From Pseudozyma flocculosa PF-1 (lineage: Eukaryota; Basidiomycota; Ustilaginomycetes; Ustilaginales; Ustilaginaceae), in the NCBI RefSeq assembly GCF_000417875.1, contig NW_006920897.1:62001-126000 (forward strand): a stretch of DNA of 64,000 bases, given 5' to 3'. Positions 11,082-19,860 of the stretch are shown piece by piece. Under the pieces are notes generated by a model that made no database searches, was not told where the DNA came from, and saw only the letters and a list, made by a program, of their open reading frames with translations. A program made the position numbers and the translations under genes. How positions within the stretch are numbered: position 1 is the stretch's first letter; each line of letters begins with the position of its first letter.

Positions 11082-11792
11082 ATGAACCTCGGTCGCTTCC
11101 ACACGGTGCAGGCTCTACTCTTCTTGCTCCTCGCCCCTCTCCTCTTTTCCATCGCGGTCTCGGTCCAAGCCGCACCGGCGGGTCTGTCAAAAGACGACTG
11201 GAAGATCCTGTACCCCCAAGAGGCGAGGCTTCTCAAGGCCTACAACGGTCTCGTGTCGCGCCTGCGTCTTCATGGGGCCAACATGGACCACGACGTCTTC
11301 CAGACCTACCGCGCCATCGACCATCCCATCCCCACGCTCCCCGACGAACGGGCCCTGACCCTGTTTGAACGCATCCGAAAGATCAACACGCTCATGGCCT
11401 CCTTCGGCCCGGATGGAAACATCCACAACCCCTCGTGGCAGCTCGAAAACCTTCGCAACCAACAGATGGGCAGGGACACGCCGCAAAGGTCCCGGCTGGT
11501 CGAGATCAAGGAACGGCTCGCCACCCTCCAGCGCCTCTACGACCAGGCGCAGCACGAGTACGCCCTCGCCACCACGTTTGGAGGAGGAGGAGGAGGTGCC
11601 GACGAGGCCGCTCACAGGGCAAGGCTCCAGCAGAGCATGCCCTACGTCTACGACAACTTCCAGGTCGCCGCTCGTGAGGTTTCGGCGAGCCTCGACCACC
11701 TCAGGGACAGGATCACGCAGATTGGGGTGTACGATTTGGCCGCGCTCAAGAGCAGGCTCGGCCCCATGCGCAACCGCGTGCGTCCCCTGTAG
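11082..11792 (+). CDS. Secreted cysteine-free protein B1 (candidate effector)
   Basis: Intronless, 236 aa. A clear signal peptide runs over residues 1-31 (long Leu-rich core, cleavage expected after SVQA). The mature chain has no cysteine, is helical and charged, and has a Gly-run loop (GGGGGG) around residue 168. It is paralogous to the protein at 14734-15480. Shared landmarks in order are LxxAYN, P(T)LxxExxLxLFER, a YALATTFG/YELATSFG stretch, and (M/L)P(Y/F)VYxNFxxAAR followed by a last amphipathic helix. There is no known domain. Secretion plus lineage-restricted duplication makes an apoplastic effector or other secreted lifestyle protein plausible, but this is inference. A TATAAA box precedes it. 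Confidence 0.85.
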   Translation: MNLGRFHTVQALLFLLLAPLLFSIAVSVQAAPAGLSKDDWKILYPQEARLLKAYNGLVSRLRLHGANMDHDVFQTYRAIDHPIPTLPDERALTLFERIRKINTLMASFGPDGNIHNPSWQLENLRNQQMGRDTPQRSRLVEIKERLATLQRLYDQAQHEYALATTFGGGGGGADEAAHRARLQQSMPYVYDNFQVAAREVSASLDHLRDRITQIGVYDLAALKSRLGPMRNRVRPL

Positions 11793-12146
11793 GATGGTCC
11801 AGGGTTGGGCAACGAGGGGTAGAGAGGCGGGCGAGGCGCGATCGCCACAGGGGCGAAGCAAGATGGATCGATCGACGGCCGGATTGCTTTGCATGGCGCG
11901 ATTGAGCTTTGGAAGAGGACGATCGTGGCATGGCGGATCGATGGCCGGTCGCTCTGCTCTGGACTGGAAGCAGGACTCGGGTAGGCGGGCGAGGCGCGAC
12001 GGATCGATGGGCGGTCGCTTTCCCCTAGACTGGGCGGGGAAATGTGGGCGGGCGAGGCGCGACAGACCAGTGGGCGGTCGCTTGACTTCAAGCTTGGTGC
12101 TCGATATCGGGATGTGGATCAGCTGGGCGGCTCGAACGGTGGGCCG
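11793..12146. repeat. Imperfect direct repeats between B1 and DUF7918 copy 2
   Basis: The 16-mer GGCGGGCGAGGCGCGA occurs exactly at 11826, 11984 and 12047. Each copy is followed within 40 bp by variants of GATCGATGGCCGGTCGCT or GTGGGCGGTCGCTT. The spacing differs (158 and 63 bp), so this is a decayed, not perfect, tandem array. It lies between convergent 3' ends. Confidence 0.7.
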
Positions 12147-13521
12147 CTACTCGGCCGCAGGTCGCTGCTCGGCTGCAGGCTCCTCCTCGGCGTGTTCGCT
12201 ACTCTGAGCCTTCTGCTGGTCAACACCACCCTCCTTGCTGCCACTTGCTTCTTCGCTGCGCTCGTCCTCCTTGCTTCCGCTCGCTTCTTCGCTGCGCTCG
12301 CCCTCCGGTCCTTGGCGATCGACGCCAGCGGGTACAGCTCCTTGCTGTTCGGCACCGTCGCGACCGTCGCGACCGTCGCCGTTGTCGCCGTTGTCGCCGT
12401 TGTCGTCGTCGTCGCCGTCGTCCTGGGTCAGATCGATGACGTCGGCGCCATCGTCGCGGCTGTCCGGCCTCTTCCGCTTGAGCAGGTTGACCTGTTTCTC
12501 CAGACGGCCAAGGCGGCGCTGCAGGGGGAGAAGGACGCAAATGCCAGGCGTAAGACGCTTCGGCCCGACGTCTGCATGGTTGGCACGGCGGCCGGGGGCT
12601 CTGCTCACCTTGAGCTCATCGTTCTCCGTGCGAAGGGCGTGTTCTTCGTCAGCATCTCCCGTGCTGGTATCGCCGGCCTCGGTCGCTCCGTCGACCTGGA
12701 TGATGCCGCACGCTTCGAGAACGTCCCGAGAGGCGTAGTTGTAGGTGAACGTGGCGATCGGCTCGGACTGAAGCTCCTTGTAGCTGGGGACCGTATCCGA
12801 CAGGGGCGAGGCTGCCTGGACATCCCCGACCCTGGTACGCGCAGAAGGTAAAAAGGAGGCATGAGCGCCCGACGGCAGGCAAAGATGATGAAGCGATGCC
12901 AAGCAAAGCTCACCCGACGTGATGAGTCAGAGGGACCCCCTGATCCCGCTTTCGGCGTTTGAGGCTCTGATCATCCACACGAGAAGATGTGATGCCTCCG
13001 ACAATTGGGGCACGGGGCTTGGTTCCGGCGAAGACGACGAGATAGAGTTGAACTTCGAGCGTGCCGAGGCGCGAAGTTGTCGCTTTGCTCTCGGAGGTTT
13101 CGAAGTTTTTGACCTTGGAAAAGCCTCGGAAAGCCAAGGTGTGAGATGATCGGCCCCGTCAGTGACGTGTCCTGCCGGCAGCTGGTTGGCATGTGCCCGC
13201 CAGAGTGGCTTACCGAGGACGATTAGCCTGGCTCTTGGTAACATGGAAATCGACAATCTCGACCTCCTTCGCCCGCTTGGCGGTGTAGAAAAACATCCAA
13301 TTGGCCTCTTCACCGTCGAAGAGCAACCTGATGAGCACTTCCCGTGGCTTCGGACTTGGATCCCGGTCGACTTTGAAGCCAAACACAGCGCCATCTGTCG
13401 AGCAGATGTGGGCCGAGGCGCGAGACCCTCCATCGTGCCTGACGTTGTACTCCTCCAGGCGGTCTGTGCTGCCGTCGTCGTTGTAGACGTTGACGCAGAC
13501 CTCGAACTCGTCGATGCGCAT
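12147..13521 (-). CDS. DUF7918-like protein, copy 2, with SUMO-interaction-type motif
   Basis: Paralogue of 6985-8287 with the same plan. Exons are 13521-about 13214, about 13124-12914, 12831-12609 and 12518-12147, giving about 370 aa. Exon 1 starts MRIDEFEVCVNVYNDDG. Exon 2 has FSKV and GTLEVQLYLVVF (compare FSKV and GTIVVRLYAAEV in copy 1). Exon 3 ends ENDELK (copy 1: TNDELK). Exon 4 has a helical RRLGRLEKQVNLLKRKRP followed by DVIDLTQDDGDDDD. The tail differs, with a repeated (ER)SEEASGSKE unit and Glu/Gln-rich sequence. The junction between exons 1 and 2 is unresolved. The good GTAAGC donor at 13213 leaves phase 2, while the nearest acceptor before FSKV (exon start 13124) needs phase 1. 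Either a weaker site is used or this copy is slightly damaged. Confidence 0.7.
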
Positions 13522-14733
13522 GGCTCGCGGTCGGTGGCGTCCAAGGGGGGACGGGGGAACTTGGCGGCTGGCACGACAGGGTGGACCAGCGGGTTGATCG
13601 GACTGCAAAGCCGGGCTTTTGGAAGTGGCTGATACGAAGAGAGGGGGCTGAACGGAGAAGAGGGAAGTGCGGCGATTGCAACGGTGGTGGTGGAAGGGAA
13701 GGAAGGTTGGGTGGCAGTTTCCTGGCAGGCGCCGTGGCTGGGTGGTCGGTCCGCCATGAGGGGGCCCGAGCGTCGGTCTTCATTTGCCCGTCCGCCTACC
13801 TGTTAGGCCCCCTCTTTCTCTCCACCATCTCCGCCTCCTGCGTACCGACACCCTCTCATCATCTTTCCAAGACGTCTGCGCTATCGGAACCACACCCTGC
13901 ACGGTCTCGGACGCGCTCGAGCGTCTCTAGACGATGCTGTTCTCTTCCGTCGCTACAGGTAACAGCTGGACTAGGATCGGAGGACCTGATCTGATCAGTC
14001 TCAGTCGCGGCTCGCAACGTGTTCGAATTCTGCGGACCGACTCGCAACGCAAGATCTGCCTGGGCCTGCGACGATGCCCAAGGTGCTCGACGCCGAACCT
14101 CGTGCCTTGCAGTCTTGCCATACTCGCTGGTCTTTCTTGTGTTCCCCCCGCGGACCTGACTGTGCGGGTTCAGCAAACCACTCGCGGGCGGCATCGCCGA
14201 AAACGACGAGGAGACGGACCACGACGTAAAACGCTGGTCATCTTCATTGCCAGATGTCCCTTGTGGCGGGCCTCGCTCTGGCGAGACGGCAGGAAGAGGG
14301 GATAGAGCAGGATGCTGGCCACCAAGTCTTTGAACAATGTCTGAGCGCCCTCTTTGTGGTCATTAGTTTTGCGGCCATCCTCTTGGCAGCGATTCCCTTT
14401 GCGGCCGATGCTGTTGGCGGATCCCGACTCACCGTCAGCGTCGTCAGTCGGGGGATCGACTGACTCGACGCCCTCCTTGGCCCTTCCGTGCCGGCAGCTT
14501 CGGGAGGGCTTCCACCAAGTGCTGCGATGGTGGACCGGCGCTGCCCCGAAAGGCCGCCCCACGCCCTTCATTCCACTCTCAAGCCACCTTTCCGCCTCTG
14601 CTCTTGGAGCTGTCGCCTTTCGAGGCCCACCCTCGAGCGCCGCCAGCTGTCGTGTCTCTTGCCATCACTCTCTCGAGCGACCATTCCCTCGCTCCCTTGC
14701 AAGCCCTTCCTTGCCTCTATCTCAGACATCGCC
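13522..14733. other. Divergent intergenic region
   Basis: A 1.2-kb spacer between DUF7918-like copy 2 (minus) and secreted protein B2 (plus). Several short ORFs on both strands show no recognisable protein and no consistent splicing. The last 100 bp are CT-rich leader. No TATA box is evident for B2. Confidence 0.5.
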
Positions 14734-15480
14734 ATGTCGATCGCCATCACCATGTGCCTGGGAGGGAGCCTTGCCACGCGCCTCCTGCTCGCCTTCCTCT
14801 GCGTAGCCCTCCTCGCCTCTGTTAGGCCCATGAACTTCCCAGCCTCGTCGAGCTCAGCCATCGATCGACTAGGGCCTGTGCCTCTGCCCCCACAGGAGCT
14901 TTTTGCCGCCTACAACGACATGATCACCCACCTCTCTCCGAGCGGTCGGCTGGCTCCCGAAGGGTTCCAGGCGTTTCACGTCGTCGATGTGCGCGTTCCC
15001 ACGCTGGCCGGAGAGCAGCCGCTGAGCCTGTTTGAGCGGACGGCGGAGCTCAGCAAGGTACTCAGGTCGATTGCGGCCGACGGAAAGGCCGCCGAGCTCG
15101 TGTCGGACCTCGGCACCGCCTTTGCCCAACAGCAAGGGCTGCCATCGGTTAGCAGGCGCACGCTCAAGAAGATGCGCTCTGATCTGAAGCAGCTCGAGGA
15201 CGAGCACCGCAAGATCCGGAGCGACTACGAGCTCGCCACCAGCTTCGGAGACGCGGCCGAGGGGCATGAAGATAGCCTGGCGACCCGTCTGCCCTTTGTC
15301 TACGGCAACTTCCGACGTGCGGCGAGGCTTGCGCGGCACCGACTCGAGCGGATCGCAGCCGAGATCCAGCTGTACCGCTCCGAACGCATCCCCGAGGTCT
15401 GGAACAAGGTGCCCGGCAAGCCCGGTCGGGTGCGTCCGGTGGATGACAGCGAGCTGAGCGGGGGAGAGGACGGTCAGTGA
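14734..15480 (+). CDS. Secreted cysteine-free protein B2 (candidate effector)
   Basis: Intronless. The start was chosen at ATG 14734 because it places a signal peptide (MSIAITMCLGG, then LLLAFLCVALLASV) at the N terminus; an in-frame upstream ATG at 14488 would bury it. 248 aa. Cysteines occur only in the signal region. The mature chain is helical and aligns with B1 (11082-11792) over its length: AYN near residue 52, PTLAGEQPLSLFER, SDYELATSFGDAAEG, LPFVYGNFRRAARLARHRL. The C terminus is acidic (DDSELSGGEDG), unlike B1. It has no known domain. Duplication together with the neighbouring DUF7918 gene suggests a segmental event. Confidence 0.8.
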   Translation: MSIAITMCLGGSLATRLLLAFLCVALLASVRPMNFPASSSSAIDRLGPVPLPPQELFAAYNDMITHLSPSGRLAPEGFQAFHVVDVRVPTLAGEQPLSLFERTAELSKVLRSIAADGKAAELVSDLGTAFAQQQGLPSVSRRTLKKMRSDLKQLEDEHRKIRSDYELATSFGDAAEGHEDSLATRLPFVYGNFRRAARLARHRLERIAAEIQLYRSERIPEVWNKVPGKPGRVRPVDDSELSGGEDGQ

Positions 15481-16098
15481 GGCCACAGGTCGCGGCAGAG
15501 GAAAGGTTTGAGCGTCGGCCCGGCAGCGCGCCTCGGCACCGCAAGGTTTCGGCAGTTTGCCAAAGGTCAAACTCGAGCACCGCCACCGACGAGCGTCAGG
15601 ACCAGAGGATGGGCTCAAAGCCCGCAAGAGAGGCTATCAGTCCCCGGTAACTTCCCTCTTCTGCGAGCTGATGGTCGCTCGATGTCGGGCCAGGCGCATG
15701 TTGCCACGCCGCCAAAAGTCAGAGAGCTGGTCCGTCCCGCTGTCCCTTTGCGCTAGACCCTGAGACGATACGTGATGACGCTCTGCGGCACCACAATACC
15801 ATGTTGAAGTTCGACAGAGCTCGCACATTGAGGTGGCTGAGAGCAGAGGGGTACGCCTGCCTATTTCTTTCTTTGCGCAGCAACGTCCGCGGCGGAGTGC
15901 TGTCGGCAAGTTCCGCACCCTCACGGAGCGGCCCTACGGCGGTTGCTCGGCCTGGCTTCCATGCATCTTCCGAAGGTGGGCGCCTGGTGCCTGCCGACGA
16001 CTCAAATGAGCTCAATAATCGGAACGGTGCCGGTGTTGGGGTGGGGCGAGAAGCCCTCGCGGTGCAACCCCAACCTGGCTTCGGTCTCTCCGGGAGCG

Positions 16099-16106
16099 TA
16101 TATATA
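16099..16106 (+). promoter_or_regulatory. TATA box of CFEM gene
   Basis: TATATATA in GCGTATATATAGCC, about 200 bp before the ATG at 16302. The intervening leader contains the (CGA)n array. Confidence 0.6.
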
Positions 16107-16229
16107 GCCTCGGCGGATGGGCCCTCGTCGCCCCACTTTTTCCCCGCTGCTTCCAATCACGGCCATTCGCGGACACCGCCTCTTGCTTCTTCCCGCCCCA
16201 TCGCTACTGACCCCAGCACGAAGACAACA

Positions 16230-16230
<1 letters not shown>

Positions 16231-16300
<70 letters not shown>
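16231..16300 (+). repeat. (CGA)n trinucleotide array in 5' leader
   Basis: About 23 uninterrupted CGA units end one base before ATGATGATG. Its position within the leader could affect translation or be length-variable between strains. Confidence 0.9.
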
Positions 16301-16301
16301 C

Positions 16302-17635
16302 ATGATGATGGCCCGCAACTTCTCCTCTGTTTTATTCTTGGCTCTACTCGTACTGAGCGCTTTCGTTGCGGCACAGGACCGGGACGACGATGACAAGGTG
16401 CCGCCCTCGAACACGACGGCGAGCGGCAGTGCATCCTCCCCGCCGGGCCCAGCCGTTAATCCTCAGGCGCTGGCGTGCTTCCAGGACTGCTCCAAGAACC
16501 CCATCTCCAAGTCGCCATGCGCAAAGCAGATTACGCCCAGCAACCCCATTCCTCCTGCTTCGTGCCTGTGCAACGAGTGAGTGGCTAGCGCTCGTTGAGG
16601 TCCTCTCGGCCATCTCGTCCTGCCGCTCCCGAGTGCGAGCTTAACGTCGATATCCCCGCTCACTCTTGCTCGCGCTGTCCAGTGCCGACTTTCTTCGCGG
16701 GGCCAGCGGCTGCGTGACCAACAAGTGCCTCAACTTTGTCCAGGACGTCATGACCGAGGTCGAGGTGCGTACCAGCACGCAGCGTCACCTCTAGCTCCTG
16801 CGTCCAGTGACCGACATTGCCACTGCTGTCGCCAGGCCTGGCACGACTGACACGCACTCCTCCAATCGACATGCCATCCTCCCAACCAGAGCTTCTGCGG
16901 GCCCGACGCGTTCAAAGCCATGCAGATCATCGGCGGCAGCACGGGCGCGGCGCCTAACTCGACGCCTTCTGGCAACGCGACCGACGCCGGATCGGACAGC
17001 AAGGGCCCCAAGATCCCCCAGGATGCCCTTGACTGCTTCCAGGGCTGCTCGACGCTGCCCATCGCCAACTCGACCTGTACCCAGAAAATCGTCAACAACG
17101 CCACCTCGCCCAGCGCTTGCCTCTGCCACGAGTGAGTCCCAGCGCGAGCTGCCGTCGTCTTACCCTGCTCCTCTCATGTACAGTGACGAAGCCAGACAGA
17201 AACGTCGCTGATCGGATCCTCTTCTCGCCGGCCGCGATGAACCTCGCGTTGTCCCCTTGGCCGTCGCAGCGCTCAGTTCCTCCAGGCTACTTCTGGATGC
17301 GCACAGAACCAGTGCCTCAAGCATGCGGCCTTCTTCGAGAGGGAGCTCCAGGTGAGGCGCGATTGCATCTCTGCCGGCGACGCAGAAGGCGAGGTGATCA
17401 ATTGACCCTGACAACCTCTTCTATTCTCTCGACCGCACAGAGGTTCTGCGGACCCGACACGCCCGCTGCCATGCAGATCCTGGGCGGCAGCGTCAACGGC
17501 ACCACGAACGGCACCAAGCCCGCCTCGCCGCCCAAGAACTCGAGCGGCGCCGCCTCTACCTCTGCTGCTGCCCCCGTCGCACAGGTCGTCCTTGCCGTCT
17601 TCGCTTGCGGCCTGGCCATCGTTCTGCTCTTCTAG
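16302..17635 (+). CDS. GPI-anchored protein with two CFEM domains
   Basis: Five exons: 16302-16576, 16683-16764, 16890-17131, 17270-17351 and 17441-17635; 291 aa. Signal peptide MMMARNFSSVLFLALLV to about residue 23 (FVAAQ). CFEM 1 has eight cysteines in the order ACFQDC, SPC, SCLC, GC, KC, FCGPD. CFEM 2 repeats it: DCFQGC, STC, ACLC, GC, QC, FCGPD. After a Ser/Thr/Asn-rich stalk (NGTTNGT, SSGAAS) comes a hydrophobic tail (VVLAVFACGLAIVLLF), as in GPI-anchored wall proteins. CFEM proteins of fungi bind haem or act in wall stability and host interaction; the specific ligand here is unknown. Exons 2 and 4 are both 82 nt and intron phases repeat (2,0,2,0), showing an internal duplication that included introns. 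Confidence 0.88.
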
Positions 17636-17826
17636 GGTCGTTTTCTCGCTTGCTCGCTGCCTGTTTTGTCGTTGACGCCTGCCTCTCTGCCGTCCTCGCT
17701 TCCCCTCTCGTCGTTCAGCCTTGTACCTGATGATTCTGACCAAGCCTTCCCCCGTTCTCCCGTCGAATGAAGCCCTCGTCAAGCCCCACGGCCCTCTGTC
17801 GCTCGAACGCATCGTCGAGTCATTGA

Positions 17827-19424
17827 TCAAGCAACGCGCTTCGAATCGTACAGGAGAACAGCATCGAGGAGCACCTGAGCTCCTTGCGCACTGCGAGCGA
17901 TGAGAAGCGAGAGCAAAGAGGTCAGCAGGAGGGCCGGAATGCTGCGTGGACGACCTGCTGGCCGACTTACCAGTGCTCGGGCTCAGTAAACTCGGAGGGG
18001 TTGTGGGAGATTCCGTCGCGGGACGGCACAAAGATCATGCCCGTCGGGCAGCGCAGGCTCGTCGAAAACCTGTCCGCTCGAAAGGGGAACAGCGACATCA
18101 ATGCTTCTGTGAGTGACTGGACCAGAGGAAGCGCTGCGTAGCGGCAGACTGGTAGCTGGACAGGGACTCACGAGTCGTGTCCGGCGCCGCTGTACATGTC
18201 CAGGACGCGGTCCGATCCCACGGTGGCCACAGCTACGTCTCTGATGGCCTCGATACAGGCAGGGTCGAACGTGGCCGCGTCGCTTTCAAAGGTCTGGTCC
18301 CAGCGCACCGTGCAGTGCCTGTCGCCCGTTCCTCGTCCCAGCACGGCGGAACGCGCTCGGATGCGCTGGCAGAGGTCGGCCACGACGTCGGATCGGGCGT
18401 GGCGCACGTCGATCGTCATGCGCACCGTGCCGGGGCAGGTATTGACGCTGCCCGGTCTCGCTTCGATGATGCCCTGCAGCAATGAGTGGGGAGGCAAGTG
18501 AGTTGGCCAGGCAATGGCAGAGAAGCAGCAGGAGCGAGGGGGGATCGACGGACTCACGGTGCTGGCGAGCGCGCCGACCTCCTTTGCCATCAAGGTCGCC
18601 TCGACGATGATCCTGGATGCGCAGAGCAGCGCGTCGGCGCGGTACTCGTAGGGCGTCGAGCCGGTGTGGCATTCCATGCCGCTGATCTCGACGTCGAACC
18701 ACTTGTAAGCCTGCCCGCCCAGCACCACGCCGATGCGCTTGTCGCGCTGCTCGAGGATGGGACCTTGCTCGATGTGCAGCTCGAAGTGGGCCGCCAGAGG
18801 CAGGCTGCGGTGGTCGCAGTGCGTTCCCAGCATCCGGGCTTCGACGAGCGCGTCCCTCAGCGTAATGCTCGGGTCGTTGACGTCCTTCAACGACCAGGCC
18901 TGATCGAGGGGCAGCGTCTCCGCCCACACCGCCGAGCCGGCGAGGGAGCGTGGGAAGCGGGCGCCTTCCTCGTTTGTCCAGTTGACGAGGGCGAGCGGGT
19001 AGCGCGTCCGCAGGCCGCGGTGGTGCAGCGTCCGCATCACCTCGAGGCCGGCCACGACGCCGAGGATACCGTCGTACCGCCCTCCCGTCGGCTGCGTGTC
19101 CATGTGGCTGCCCATGGCTGTGGGTGCAGCATCAGCTCGGTCTCCCGGTCGGATGAAGAACTGGTTGCCGACGCCGTCGACCACGGTGCGGCAGCCGACC
19201 GCCTCGGCTTCTCGAGCCATCCAGGCACGCACCTTTGCGTCGTTGGCGTCGAGCGAGAGGCGCGCCATGCCCGTCTGGGTCGGCTGTGGGCCGTAGCGAT
19301 GCGCTGCGCCCCACTGGCAGCTGTGGTGCAGGGTGTCGAGCAGCCGTGACGGCGAGATGCGCAGATCGCCCGGCTTGTACCTCGACAGCGTGCGGTGCAG
19401 CGAGGTGGGTAGGCGGCTCGTCAT
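17827..19424 (-). CDS. M20-family N-carbamoyl-amino-acid / ureide amidohydrolase
   Basis: Four exons: 19424-18558, 18473-18172, 18069-17971 and 17890-17827; 443 aa, all phases consistent. Belongs to the beta-ureidopropionase / allantoate amidohydrolase / N-carbamoyl-L-amino-acid hydrolase branch of M20 metallopeptidases, which cleave a carbamoyl or ureido group to CO2 and NH3. Metal ligands are visible: GSHMDT (H107, D109), RYDG (D118), NEEGARF (E152, E153), ELHIEQG (H217) and GAGHDS near the C terminus. Other family signatures are GIIEARPGSVN and MIFVPSRDGISHNPSE. Substrate cannot be read from sequence. It sits head-to-head with the Zn2Cys6 gene and near a diaminopropionate ammonia-lyase, suggesting a ureido-amino-acid substrate. 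A TATA-like GTTATAAC lies 70 bp upstream. Confidence 0.88.
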
Positions 19425-19860
19425 GGCTGTTGTATGTGAGAGGGGGGTTGGCTGCCATGACCATGCACGCGAGTGTCGTTGGGGGGCCTGCAGTTATAAC
19501 CGACCGAAGCGACTCGACGGCAAGGCGATGTCGGGGTCGGGCTCGCCCTCGGAAAGCACTTGATGTAACCGGCCGTGTCGGAACATGACCTTCCATCGGA
19601 TGGATCATGGTAAGTTACGCCTGTGCTGACCGATGGCGGCTCAGAGTGCGCAATGGATTGATGGCGAGAGGGTGTGGGAGGGAAGAGGAGGGTGACGCGG
19701 CGAGGCGCCGACGGGCGGCCCGATCTCGGAAAAGGTGAGGGCGTCGGATTGCACCCCAGGCTCGCATCCAACCACCACCATCCTGACCACCACCGCCACC
19801 ACCTTGGCCGACCCGCCAGCTGCCGCCCGACCGCGCGCGCACCAGACGCACCTACTTCGC
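19425..19860. promoter_or_regulatory. Divergent promoter, amidohydrolase / Zn2Cys6 regulator
   Basis: A 436-bp shared upstream region. Palindromic GTTATAAC at 19493-19500 could serve as TATA for the minus-strand amidohydrolase. Several CGG/CCG triplets occur (for example CCGGCCGTGTCGG at about 19570), the half-sites used by Zn2Cys6 proteins, but no clean symmetric pair stands out. Confidence 0.4.

Larger units (their letters stand above)
15481..16301. other. Intergenic and promoter of the CFEM gene
   Basis: No gene is supported. The region ends with a TATA box (16099-16106) and a 70-nt (CGA)n trinucleotide run at 16231-16300 that directly abuts the start codon of the CFEM gene. Confidence 0.6.

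Noticed and set aside
14170..14571. Minus-strand ORF with a hydrophobic stretch (DLVASILLYPLFLPS)
   Set aside because: No signal-peptide geometry, no family similarity and no splice partners; probably chance.
16157..16414. ORF rich in poly-Val or poly-Ser antisense to the CFEM leader
   Set aside because: Translation of the (CGA)n repeat in other frames; not a gene.
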